Position numbers and translations under genes: made by a program. From an uncultured Clostridium sp. (GTDB lineage Bacteria; Bacillota; Clostridia; TANB77; CAG-508): DNA of 21,416 nt. The notes beneath the pieces are model-generated. The model was not told the DNA's origin, searched no databases, and was given only the letters and a program-made list of their open reading frames with translations. Positions within the stretch are counted from its first letter, which is position 1; every line of letters starts with the position of its first letter. Of the stretch, positions 5,731-13,884 are shown piece by piece. The DNA lies in the NCBI GenBank assembly GCA_900553365.1, contig USDL01000020.1, positions 1-21,416 on the forward strand. Reading direction: 5' to 3'.

Positions 5731-7353
5731 TTAGCATGCTTTTCTTAACTCTTTTGCATTTTGTATAGCAACTTCTGTTATTTCTCCATTTGCAATTCTT
5801 GCAATTTCATAAATGGTTTCTTCTTCATTTAATAGTTTTATATTTGTTTTTGTTTTTCCTTCTTCAACTTTTTTATAAATAAAGTAATTATTATTCCCTT
5901 GTGCAGCTATAACTGGTAAGTGGGTTATGCATAGAGATTGATGTTTTTTAGATATTATTTTCATTTTTTCTGCAACAGCTTTTGCTGCCTTTCCACTTAT
6001 ACCTGTATCAATTTCGTCAAACACCAAAATAGGAACATTGTCAGTATCTGCAAGTACAGTTTTTATTGCAAGCATCATTCTTGACATCTCTCCACCTGAA
6101 GCTATTTTTACAAGTTCTTTATATTCTTCACCTGCATTTGTGCATATTTCAAATTGTACTTTACTATTTCCATTTGTATTATAACTTTCCTGTTGTTCTA
6201 TTTTAACGCTGAATTTAGCACTAGGCATTTCCAAGTCCTTTAATTCCTTATTTATCTTTTCGCTTAATATTCTAGCATATTCTATTCTTATATTATTCAT
6301 CAAATTGCACAAATCTTGCATTTTACATTCTGTAGAGTTTAATTCTTCTCTTAATTTTTGGTTGATTTCATCAAGGTTTTCTATTTGTTCTATTTCTTTT
6401 ACAAGATTATCCTTGTAAGATAATATTTCACTTATGCTATTTCCATATTTTCTTTTTAATGAAAATATTAAATCTAATCTACTTTCTATTTCATCTCTTT
6501 CATACTCATTAAAATCTGTCTCATCTTTTAAATTTGATAAATCTCTAGCTGTTTCTTGTAGTTCATAATATATATTTTTTAGTTCAAAAAGCTTATTTTT
6601 ATAGTCATCTCCATAGTCTTGAATTTTTTCTAAACATCTAATTGAATTAGAAATTGCATCGATCGCATTTAAGTTAATACTTTCATCAACTGCAAGCAAA
6701 TTTTCTTGAATTTTTTCGCTGTTAATTATTGCATTATGCTTTTCTTGTAATTTTTCATCTTCTCCATCTTCCAACTGTGCAACATCAATTTCATTGTATT
6801 GATACTTTAATAAATCCAATTTTCTTGTTCTTTCTGTTTCATCTCCATAATTTTGGTTTAATTTGTTTTTAATGTCATTATACATATAGAAATATTGCAA
6901 ATATTCCTCTTTGATTTTTTTAATTTTTTCTCCAGTAAAATTATCTAAATATTTTATATGTTTTGCAGTATCTAGTAAATTTTGATTATCGTTTTGTCCG
7001 TGTATATCAATTACTTTACTCATAAAAGTTTTTAATTCTGTTACAGTTACTAATCTTCCATTAATTCGGCATGTATTTCTTCCATTTGAATAAATTTCCC
7101 TTGAAATTATAATATTTCCATCTTCTGCCTGATCACATTCTGGTGCAAAAATGCTAGCTTCAATTAGTGAATAATCTTCTCCCCTTCTTATCATTTCTTT
7201 TGAAAATCTACCACCTGCTATTATAGCTAGAGAACCAATAATAAGAGTTTTTCCTGCTCCTGTTTCACCTGTTAGAACATTAAAGCCCTCATTAAAATTA
7301 ATTGATAAATCATCTATAATTCCTATATTTTTTATATGTAAAGTTGATAACAT
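5731..7353 (-). CDS. recN: DNA repair protein RecN
   Basis: RecN is an SMC-like ATPase recruited to double-strand breaks. The 540-residue protein has the Walker A motif GETGAGKT (29-36), a long central coiled coil interrupted by a hinge, the ABC signature SGGEMSR (419-425), Walker B ILVFDEID (442-449) and the switch histidine in CITHLPVIAAQ. An upstream in-frame ATG at 7383 would read through the GGAGG ribosome binding site, so the start was set at 7353, giving MLSTLHIKNIGIID, the family's normal N-terminus. It heads the recN - pgeF - DUF5662 operon from a strong promoter at 7386-7414. No clear LexA operator was found. Confidence 0.95.
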   Translation of the reverse strand: MLSTLHIKNIGIIDDLSINFNEGFNVLTGETGAGKTLIIGSLAIIAGGRFSKEMIRRGEDYSLIEASIFAPECDQAEDGNIIISREIYSNGRNTCRINGRLVTVTELKTFMSKVIDIHGQNDNQNLLDTAKHIKYLDNFTGEKIKKIKEEYLQYFYMYNDIKNKLNQNYGDETERTRKLDLLKYQYNEIDVAQLEDGEDEKLQEKHNAIINSEKIQENLLAVDESINLNAIDAISNSIRCLEKIQDYGDDYKNKLFELKNIYYELQETARDLSNLKDETDFNEYERDEIESRLDLIFSLKRKYGNSISEILSYKDNLVKEIEQIENLDEINQKLREELNSTECKMQDLCNLMNNIRIEYARILSEKINKELKDLEMPSAKFSVKIEQQESYNTNGNSKVQFEICTNAGEEYKELVKIASGGEMSRMMLAIKTVLADTDNVPILVFDEIDTGISGKAAKAVAEKMKIISKKHQSLCITHLPVIAAQGNNNYFIYKKVEEGKTKTNIKLLNEEETIYEIARIANGEITEVAIQNAKELRKAC

Positions 7354-7385
7354 ATTAACATACCTCCAAATTCTTGTTCGCAAAT

Positions 7386-7414
7386 ATTCTATATCTTTTT
7401 TTAAAGTTTGTCAA
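7386..7414 (-). promoter_or_regulatory. Sigma-A promoter for recN operon
   Basis: TTGACA (7414-7409), 17 bases and TAGAAT (7391-7386) on the minus strand. The leader to the recN start is only about 25 bases and contains the GGAGG site. Confidence 0.75.
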
Positions 7415-7486
7415 TACTTTTTAGAAAATTTGTTCGTGTTTTTAATTGCTACAAAAGTTAGCTAAGGTTTTGTGAAAATAAAAAAC

Positions 7487-7520
7487 AAACCCACGAATTT
7501 TCTTGTATTTTCGTGGGTTT
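7487..7520 (-). terminator. Intrinsic terminator of the activase-like gene
   Basis: An 11-bp stem AAACCCACGAA/TTCGTGGGTTT (7487-7497 with 7510-7520) with a 12-base loop is followed on the minus strand by GTTTTTTATTTT. It lies 16 bases after the stop of the 1435-codon gene. Confidence 0.85.
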
Positions 7521-7535
7521 TCAGCTTTTTTAATA

Positions 7536-10500
7536 TTAATTTGTTATCTTCTCTTTTTCCTCTTTGTTTTCTTCTTCTTCGATTTTCTTTCTTTTTTCAT
7601 GTAATTTCATATTATCTTTTGCTATTGTAAGTAAAAGTTTTATTCTGTTTACTTGGTTGCTTTCACTTGCTCCTGGATCATAATCTATTGGTGCAATGTT
7701 TGCCTCAGGATATTTATTTCTTATTGTTTTAATTACTCCTTTTCCAACTACATGATTTGGCAGACATGCAAACGGCTGAACACATACTATATTTTGTATT
7801 CCATGTTCAATGAATTCAAGCATTTCTGCTGTTAAAATCCATCCTTCTCCTGTTTGGTTACCTGTTGATAGAATATCTTCAACTTTTTTGGCAAGTTCTT
7901 CTATATTACATGGATGTAAATATCCCTTGTTTGAAGTGTTTAGAGCTTTTCTGTACTCTTTTTCTATTCTATTTACTAAATTAAGTGTTGCTTTATATAT
8001 TCTTGCATTAAATGCTCCACTGCCTAATAGTTTTGCTTTAACAATGTTATTCATTATTACATATTTTACAAATCCCATTAAATCAGGTATTACAACTTCT
8101 GCACCCTCTTTTTCTAGCAATTCTACACAATAATTATTTCCAAACGGATGATATTTAATTAGTATCTCTCCAACTATACCAACCTTTGGTTTTATAGTTG
8201 ATGTATCAAGCTTAATTTTTTCAAAATCATTTACTATCTCATATATGCTTGAGTTAAATTCTTTAGTAGTTGAATCTACAACTAACTTTTTGCATTTTTC
8301 AAGCCAGTGGTAATATAGTTTTTGACTTTCTCCTTTATTTATTTCATAAGCTATATTTTTATGTAGCATTTTTTGTAATAAGTCCCCATAAATTGCACTT
8401 TTTATAAGCTTCTTTACTAAAGGCAAGGTTATTTTAAATCCTGAATTTTTCTCCAATCCTACAAAGTTAAATGAAATTACTGGAATGTTTGGATAACCTG
8501 CATCTTTTAAAGCTTTACGAATAAATCCTATATAATTTGTTGCTCTACAGCCTCCTCCTGTTTGAGACATCATTAAAGCTAATTTATTTGTATCATATTT
8601 GCCTGATTCCACTTCTTCTAGTAATTGCCCTATTGAAAGTATTGATGGATAACAAGCATCATTATTAACATATTTTAGCCCTGTTTCAACTGTATGAGGT
8701 GTACATTCTCTTAATAATTTTACCTTATATCCTTCTGATAGTAATGCCGCTTCAAACATTTCAAAATGTACTGGAGACATCTGTGGTACAAGTATTGTAT
8801 AGTCTTTTTTCATTTCCTTTGTAAATTCCACTTTCTGTATTTCATAATCTCCGCAGCATTTTGGCTTTATTTCTTTTCTCTTGTTCATACTTGCAATTAA
8901 TGAACGAATACGTATTCTTATTGCACCTAAATTATTTACCTCATCTATTTTTATCAATGTATACATCTTTCCAAAGCTTGCTAAAATTTCTTCTACTTGG
9001 TCTGTTGTAACTGCATCAACACCACAACCAAAAGAATTTAATTGAACTAATTCAAGATTTTTGTTTTTCCCTACAACATCAGCAGCTCTATATAACCTTG
9101 AATGGAATACCCATTGGTCTACAACTCTTATAGGTCTTTTTACTGTTGAAAGATGAGCAATACTATCTTCAGATAAAACACATAGTCCAAGTGTTGTAAT
9201 CATTGTGTCTATTCCATGGTTAATTTCTGGATCAATATGGTATGGTCTTCCAGCAAGAACTATTCCTTTTAAGTTGTTTTCTTCAATATACTTTATGGTT
9301 TCTTCTCCCTTTTTTCTTACATCTGCTTTATACTTTTGATATTCCGCTTCTGCCTTTTCTACAGCTTGTTTTAGTTCTTTTTTGGTAAAGTTGTATTCCT
9401 TAAAGTCTTCCAATTCATATAATCTTTTTACTAGTCCTTGTCTATCAAATGGTAAGAATGGGTTTATGAATTTAATTCCTTCTGTTTTTAAATCCTCAAC
9501 ATTATTTTTTAAAACTTCTGAATATGATATTACTATTGGGCAGTTGTATTTGTTATTTGCTTCCATGTCTTCTTGTCTTGAGTACATCATGCATGGATAG
9601 AAAATTGTTTTTACTCCTTGGTTAATTAGACTAATAATATGCCCATGACTTAATTTAGCAGGATAACATACAGATTCTGAAGGCATTGATTCCATACCTT
9701 TTTCGTAAGTTTTTCTATCACTTTTTTCAGATAATACAACTCTAAAGCCTAAATCAGTAAACAATGTAAACCAGAAAGGATAGTCTTCATACATATTTAA
9801 TACTCTAGGTATTCCTATTGTTCCACGTTTTGCTTCTTCTTCAGTTAATGGTTTATATCCAAAAAGTCTTTGATACTTATATTTATATACATTTGGAATT
9901 TGAGTTTTGCTTTTCTCTATTCCTGCCCCACGTTCACATCTGTTTCCTGTTATAAATCTTTTTCCTGTTGAAAATTCATTAATTGTTAGTCCACAGTTGT
10001 TTTCACATCCATGGCACCTTGTATGTATTACAGTTACTTTTAAATCGTCTAAATCTTCATTTTTAGTAATTCTTGATATATATTGTTTATCATTATTTGC
10101 CTTAAATTCATCTATTGCTAGGACTGCAACTCCATAAGCGCCCATAAGTCCAGCTATATCAGGTCTTATAACATTTTTGCCAACAATTAATTCAAATGCC
10201 CTTAAAACAGCGTCATTGTAGAATGTTCCTCCTTGTACAACTATTGAATCTCCAAGTGTTTCTACATCTCTTATTTTCATAACTTTTTGAATTGCATTTT
10301 TAATAACTGAATATGAAAGTCCAGCTGAAATATCTCCTACTTGATAGCCTTCTTTTTGAGCCTGTTTAATTTTTGAGTTCATAAATACTGTACATCTTGA
10401 ACCTAAATCCACTGGTCTGTTTGATTTTATTGCTTCATCAACGAACTCTTCTATTGTTAACTTCAAGCTTTTAGCAAATGTTTCAATAAAAGAACCACAG

Positions 10501-11843
10501 CCTGATGAACAAGCTTCATTTAACATTATATTGTCAACCGCACCATTTTTGATTTTTATGTATTTCATGTCCTGTCCGCCAATATCTACAATACTTGTGG
10601 CTTGAGGCATAAACTTCTTTGCAGCTGTATAGTGTGCAATGGTTTCAATTTCTCCAAACTCAAGATTTAGTGCTGTTTGCATTAATTTTTCTCCATATCC
10701 TGTTGAACCAGCATATCTTAAAACCGCTTTTTTAGGTAATACCTTATATAAATCTTTTAGCATTGATATTACTGTTTGTAAAGGTTTTCCTTCATTGTTT
10801 TTATATGAAGAATATAGTAAATTTGCATTTTCATCTACTAAAACTAATTTACTTGTTGTTGAGCCAGCATCTATTCCTAAGAAGCAATCTCCTGAAAAAG
10901 TTTCTAAATCACGCTTTGGCACCGTGTGTTTACTATGTCTTTCTTTAAATTCTTTATACTCATTTTCTATTGTAAATAAAGGTTTTAAAGAATTAGCAGC
11001 AGAATCATGATAATTCCTTAATAATTCTATTTTACTTTTCAATTTTTCCACTGATATTGGGTTATATTGTACAGAATCAAGGCTTGCACCTTTTGCTACT
11101 AAAAGGTGTGCATCTTCTGGTATAATTATTTCTTCAGGTGTTAATTCCAATGTTTCTATAAATCTTTTTCTTAATTCTGATAAGTAGCTAAGTGGTCCAC
11201 CTAAAAAAGCTACTTTTCCTCTTATTGGTCTTCCACATGCTAATCCAGATATTGTTTGATTTACAACTGCTTGAAAAATTGATGCAGCTATATCTTCTTT
11301 TGCAGCACCTTCATTTAATAATGGCTGAATGTCTGATTTTGCAAAAACTCCACATCTTGAAGCTATTGGATATATTGTGTTATGGTTTTTAGCAAGTTCA
11401 TTTAATCCTGGTGTAGTAGTATTTAAAAGTGTTGCCATTTGATCCAAAAATGCTCCTGTTCCTCCTGCACACGTTCCATTCATTCTTTGTTCAATAGATT
11501 TTCCAAAATATATAATTTTAGCGTCTTCTCCGCCTAATTCTATTACAACATCTGTTTGTGGTATATATTTTTCAACTGTTCTTTTGCATGCTATAACTTC
11601 TTGTATAAATGGTAACCCTAAAAATTCTGATACTGATAATGCTCCAGAACCAGTTAAACTAAATGTCATATCATAATCTTCAAATTTATTTGCAAGTTCA
11701 GTTAAACATTCACAAACTGTATTTTTTGTGTCTGAAAAATGTCTTTTATATGTTGTATATAAGACTTCTAAATCATCATTCATGACTAAAATTTTAACTG
11801 TTGTAGAACCTACATCAATACCAATGTGTATAATTTCTTTCAT
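7536..11843 (-). CDS. Giant 2-hydroxyacyl-CoA dehydratase activase-like protein (two BadF/HgdC ATPase domains plus dehydratase-like C-terminus)
   Basis: At 1435 residues this fuses two ASKHA-type activase domains to a DUF2229 region and a C-terminal part related to 2-hydroxyglutaryl-CoA dehydratase subunits. Domain 1 (about 4-255) has IGIDVGSTT and cluster cysteines in NGTCAGGTG (Cys125) and ASRCGVF (Cys164). Domain 2 (about 321-580) repeats this with LGIDAGSTT, NEACSSGCG (Cys444) and GSRCTVF (Cys484). A third set, CHGCENNC plus NRCERG (Cys610, 613, 617, 636), looks like a further iron-sulfur site. DUF2229 follows, beginning GIPRVLNMYEDYPFW (about 673). In HgdC a [4Fe-4S] cluster held between two subunits passes electrons to the dehydratase with ATP use; the substrate of these large fusions is not settled. 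It is monocistronic with its own terminator, and no separate dehydratase genes are nearby. The C-terminus is a Lys/Glu-rich tail. Confidence 0.88.
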   Translation of the reverse strand: MKEIIHIGIDVGSTTVKILVMNDDLEVLYTTYKRHFSDTKNTVCECLTELANKFEDYDMTFSLTGSGALSVSEFLGLPFIQEVIACKRTVEKYIPQTDVVIELGGEDAKIIYFGKSIEQRMNGTCAGGTGAFLDQMATLLNTTTPGLNELAKNHNTIYPIASRCGVFAKSDIQPLLNEGAAKEDIAASIFQAVVNQTISGLACGRPIRGKVAFLGGPLSYLSELRKRFIETLELTPEEIIIPEDAHLLVAKGASLDSVQYNPISVEKLKSKIELLRNYHDSAANSLKPLFTIENEYKEFKERHSKHTVPKRDLETFSGDCFLGIDAGSTTSKLVLVDENANLLYSSYKNNEGKPLQTVISMLKDLYKVLPKKAVLRYAGSTGYGEKLMQTALNLEFGEIETIAHYTAAKKFMPQATSIVDIGGQDMKYIKIKNGAVDNIMLNEACSSGCGSFIETFAKSLKLTIEEFVDEAIKSNRPVDLGSRCTVFMNSKIKQAQKEGYQVGDISAGLSYSVIKNAIQKVMKIRDVETLGDSIVVQGGTFYNDAVLRAFELIVGKNVIRPDIAGLMGAYGVAVLAIDEFKANNDKQYISRITKNEDLDDLKVTVIHTRCHGCENNCGLTINEFSTGKRFITGNRCERGAGIEKSKTQIPNVYKYKYQRLFGYKPLTEEEAKRGTIGIPRVLNMYEDYPFWFTLFTDLGFRVVLSEKSDRKTYEKGMESMPSESVCYPAKLSHGHIISLINQGVKTIFYPCMMYSRQEDMEANNKYNCPIVISYSEVLKNNVEDLKTEGIKFINPFLPFDRQGLVKRLYELEDFKEYNFTKKELKQAVEKAEAEYQKYKADVRKKGEETIKYIEENNLKGIVLAGRPYHIDPEINHGIDTMITTLGLCVLSEDSIAHLSTVKRPIRVVDQWVFHSRLYRAADVVGKNKNLELVQLNSFGCGVDAVTTDQVEEILASFGKMYTLIKIDEVNNLGAIRIRIRSLIASMNKRKEIKPKCCGDYEIQKVEFTKEMKKDYTILVPQMSPVHFEMFEAALLSEGYKVKLLRECTPHTVETGLKYVNNDACYPSILSIGQLLEEVESGKYDTNKLALMMSQTGGGCRATNYIGFIRKALKDAGYPNIPVISFNFVGLEKNSGFKITLPLVKKLIKSAIYGDLLQKMLHKNIAYEINKGESQKLYYHWLEKCKKLVVDSTTKEFNSSIYEIVNDFEKIKLDTSTIKPKVGIVGEILIKYHPFGNNYCVELLEKEGAEVVIPDLMGFVKYVIMNNIVKAKLLGSGAFNARIYKATLNLVNRIEKEYRKALNTSNKGYLHPCNIEELAKKVEDILSTGNQTGEGWILTAEMLEFIEHGIQNIVCVQPFACLPNHVVGKGVIKTIRNKYPEANIAPIDYDPGASESNQVNRIKLLLTIAKDNMKLHEKRKKIEEEENKEEKEKITN

Positions 11844-11894
11844 TTTCTTCCTCTTTCTGTTTTTTTATCGGCAATAAAAAATTACCATTTGCAT

Positions 11895-11903
11895 ATTATA
11901 TCA
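11895..11903 (-). promoter_or_regulatory. Extended -10 element for the activase-like gene
   Basis: The minus strand reads TGATATAAT (11903-11895), an extended -10. A TTGACA at 11917-11912 is only 11 bases upstream of TATAAT, too close to act as its -35, so this would work as an extended -10 promoter. Leader about 45 bases. Confidence 0.4.
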
Positions 11904-11948
11904 TATTTTTTTGTCAAATCTACACTTTTATTTATTTTTTTTGACGTA

Positions 11949-11965
11949 TTTTGTATTATACAAAA
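11949..11965. repeat. Perfect palindrome, possible operator
   Basis: TTTTGTAT-T-ATACAAAA is a 17-base perfect inverted repeat, about 50 bases upstream of the -10 of the activase-like gene. It could bind a dimeric regulator or be chance in AT-rich DNA. Confidence 0.3.
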
Positions 11966-12006
11966 ATCAACTTAAAATTTGCTTAAATAATTGATTAATT
12001 AGTAAT

Positions 12007-12030
12007 AAAAAAAAAGAGAAGTACTCTTTT
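12007..12030 (-). terminator. Terminator of tRNA-Gln
   Basis: A 7-bp stem AAAAGAG/CTCTTTT (12012-12018 with 12024-12030) followed by a run of nine T on the minus strand. It begins two bases after the CCA end of the tRNA. Confidence 0.7.
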
Positions 12031-12032
12031 CT

Positions 12033-12108
12033 TGGCTGGGGTGGTAGGATTCGAACCTACGGAATGTCGGAGTCAGAGTCCGATGCCTTACCGCTTGGCG
12101 ACACCCCA
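12033..12108 (-). tRNA. tRNA-Gln (anticodon CUG)
   Basis: The 76-base gene folds into a standard cloverleaf. The acceptor stem is TGGGGTG/CACCCCA with the U1-A72 pair typical of glutamine tRNA, discriminator G73 and an encoded CCA end (12035-12033). The anticodon stem TCGGA/TCCGA encloses loop CTCTGAC, giving anticodon CUG, which reads CAG. The T arm contains GGTTCGAATCC. A -10-like TATAAT lies upstream (12137-12132) without a clear -35, and a terminator follows at once. A single isolated tRNA gene. Confidence 0.95.
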
Positions 12109-12112
12109 ATAT

Positions 12113-12141
12113 TTGCTTTTCTTTTTGGATTATTATATAAT
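12113..12141 (+). promoter_or_regulatory. Possible promoter of the 72-codon plus-strand gene
   Basis: TTGCTT, 17 bases, then TATAAT on the plus strand. The -10 is good, the -35 weak. It would give a leader of about 75 bases and overlaps the AT-rich promoter region of the divergent tRNA-Gln. Confidence 0.35.
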
Positions 12142-12223
12142 TAATATATATGCTTTAGTTTTCCTCGTTTTTTCAGCTTAAGTGTATAACAAATTTATTA
12201 AATATTTTTAGGAGGACCACGTA

Positions 12224-12442
12224 ATGGTAGTCAAAACAAAAGATAGCAGGTACGAAATTTACATGAAGAAGGACTTACTTTATCTGTTTCATGGAGTTCG
12301 GGAGTACATTATTGATAAGATTTCACTTGGTGTTGGGTTGCCTTTGGAATTATACTGTCGCAAAATAAGCCCATATACTGGCAAGCCAGAAACAGAAGAG
12401 ATGTTTATTAAAACTTCCCCTATAGTAAGTATTAAGCTGTAA
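12224..12442 (+). CDS. Hypothetical 72-residue protein
   Basis: The only convincing plus-strand gene in the window. An AGGAGG ribosome binding site (12211-12216) stands seven bases before the ATG, and a strong terminator follows ten bases after the stop, so it looks like a complete single-gene unit. The protein has no signal peptide or membrane helix. It is predicted beta-rich with alternating charged and hydrophobic residues at the start (VVKTKDSRYEIYMKK), then YLFHGVREYIIDKI and a C-terminal TSPIVSIKL. No family is recognised. It sits convergent to eno and divergent from tRNA-Gln. Confidence 0.7.
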   Translation: MVVKTKDSRYEIYMKKDLLYLFHGVREYIIDKISLGVGLPLELYCRKISPYTGKPETEEMFIKTSPIVSIKL

Positions 12443-12451
12443 ACTACCTTT

Positions 12452-12486
12452 GTGATGAGATTACATTGTAATCCCATCACTTTTTT
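12452..12486 (+). terminator. Terminator between the 72-codon gene and eno
   Basis: Stem GTGATG and GATTAC pair with GTAATC and CATCAC (12452-12480, one internal mismatch, 3-base loop), followed by TTTTTT on the plus strand. It ends the plus-strand gene. On the minus strand the hairpin lacks a T-run, so its effect on eno transcripts is uncertain. Confidence 0.8.
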
Positions 12487-12488
12487 AT

Positions 12489-13787
12489 TTATTTTAATTT
12501 ATTTGGATAGATTGCAACGTTTCCTAGTTCTGCTTCTATATTTAATAGTCTATTGTATTTTGCAACTCTATCTGTTCTACATGGTGCACCAGTTTTGATT
12601 TGTCCTGCATTCATTGCTACTGCAACATCTGCTAAAGTTGTATCTTCTGTTTCACCAGATCTATGAGATACTACAGCTGTGTATCCATTTTTCTTTGCAA
12701 GTTCTATTGCGTCTAATGTTTCTGTTAATGTTCCTATTTGGTTTAGTTTGATTAATATACTGTTTGCTGTTTTTAAGTCTAGTCCTTTTTGTAATCTCTT
12801 GATATTTGTTACAAATAGGTCATCACCAACTAGTTGAATTTTGTCTCCTAATCTGTCTGTTAATTTTTTCCATCCATCCCAGTCTTCTTCTGCTAGACCA
12901 TCTTCTATTGATATAATTGGGTATTTTTCAGCTAAGTCTACTAGGAAGTCTATCATTTCATCAACAGTTTTTAATTCATCTATTTTCCAAAAATAGTACA
13001 TTCCATCTTTTCCTATTTTCTTTGCTTCGTCATACATTTCTGTTGCTGCACAGTCTAAAGCTAAGCAAATGTCTTTTCCTGGTTTGTATCCAGCTTTTTC
13101 AATAGCTTCAACTATTGTGTCTAATGCTTCTCTTTCATCTTTTACCATTGGTGCAAATCCACCTTCATCACCTATTGCAGTAGAAAGTCCTCTTTCTTTT
13201 AAAACTTTCTTTAGGTTATGATATACTTCTGCACACATACGTAAACATTCTTTGAAGCTTGTTGCTCCTACTGGCATTATCATGAATTCTTGTACGCTTA
13301 ATGTACTGTCAGCATGTTTTCCACCATTCATTATGTTCATCATTGGAATTGGTAATGTTTTAGCATTTACTCCACCTAAATATCTATATAGGCTCATTCC
13401 TAAGCTGCTAGCTGCTGCTCTTGCAACTGCTAGAGATACACCTAATGTTGCATTTGCTCCTAATCTTCCTTTATTTTCTGTTCCATCTATTTCAATTAAC
13501 TTTTTGTCTATTTCAACTTGATCAAATACATTCATTCCTTCTAGTTCTGGTGCAATTATATCGTTTACATTTGCAACTGCTTTTGTAACACCTTTTCCTA
13601 GGTATCTTGATTTATCTCCATCTCTTAATTCAACAGCTTCAAAGCTTCCTGTTGATGCTCCTGATGGTACCATTGCTACTCCATTTGATCCGTCTTCTGT
13701 TACAACCTCAACTTGTACTGTTGGGTTTCCTCTAGAGTCTAGTATTTCTAGTGCTCTAATTTCTTCGATTGCTAAATAATCTTTCAT
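12489..13787 (-). CDS. eno: Enolase (phosphopyruvate hydratase)
   Basis: Cytosolic glycolytic enzyme converting 2-phosphoglycerate to phosphoenolpyruvate. The 432-residue length is standard. The N-terminus IEEIRALEILDSRGNPTV, the SGASTGSFEAVELRDGD loop, GDEGGFAP, the metal-binding SIEDGLAEEDWDGW and GDDLFVTN, the signature ILIKLNQIGTLTET with the catalytic Lys, and SHRSGETEDTTLAD are all present. AAAGGAGG precedes the ATG. It is last in the glycolytic operon, 86 bases after gpmI, with a nested inverted repeat in that gap. Confidence 0.98.
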   Translation of the reverse strand: MKDYLAIEEIRALEILDSRGNPTVQVEVVTEDGSNGVAMVPSGASTGSFEAVELRDGDKSRYLGKGVTKAVANVNDIIAPELEGMNVFDQVEIDKKLIEIDGTENKGRLGANATLGVSLAVARAAASSLGMSLYRYLGGVNAKTLPIPMMNIMNGGKHADSTLSVQEFMIMPVGATSFKECLRMCAEVYHNLKKVLKERGLSTAIGDEGGFAPMVKDEREALDTIVEAIEKAGYKPGKDICLALDCAATEMYDEAKKIGKDGMYYFWKIDELKTVDEMIDFLVDLAEKYPIISIEDGLAEEDWDGWKKLTDRLGDKIQLVGDDLFVTNIKRLQKGLDLKTANSILIKLNQIGTLTETLDAIELAKKNGYTAVVSHRSGETEDTTLADVAVAMNAGQIKTGAPCRTDRVAKYNRLLNIEAELGNVAIYPNKLK

Positions 13788-13810
13788 AAAAGATTCCTCC
13801 TTTTTATATT

Positions 13811-13884
13811 TTAATAATTAGTGAACTTTAAATAGTGAACGATGAATAAATATTCATTACTTAATTTTCGCTATTAATTATTAA
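13811..13884. repeat. Nested inverted repeat between gpmI and eno
   Basis: The outer arms TTAATAATTA (13811-13820) and TAATTATTAA (13875-13884) enclose a partial pair AATAGTGAA/TTCGCTATT and an inner hairpin TGAATA/TATTCA (13843-13856). GTGAAC is directly repeated (13821 and 13835). The right arm runs into the last codons of gpmI. It resembles the short palindromic AT-rich repeats scattered between genes in some Clostridia; only one copy is seen here. Confidence 0.45.

Noticed and set aside
7354..7383. Longer RecN start
   Set aside because: Contains the GGAGG site; the RecN family starts at MLSTLHIKNIG.
7374..7436. Two TTGTTCG copies near recN as LexA/SOS boxes
   Set aside because: On the minus strand they read CGAACAA, but neither continues into the full GAAC-N4-GTTC palindrome (the closest, GAACAAATTTTC, misses a base), so no SOS operator is claimed.
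11941..11966. TTGACG with a nearby TATACA as a plus-strand promoter
   Set aside because: The spacing is about 10 bases and no plus-strand gene follows until after the antisense tRNA.
12289..12480. 63-codon minus-strand frame opposite the 72-codon gene
   Set aside because: No ribosome binding site, and it overlaps a terminator and a better plus-strand gene with AGGAGG and its own terminator.
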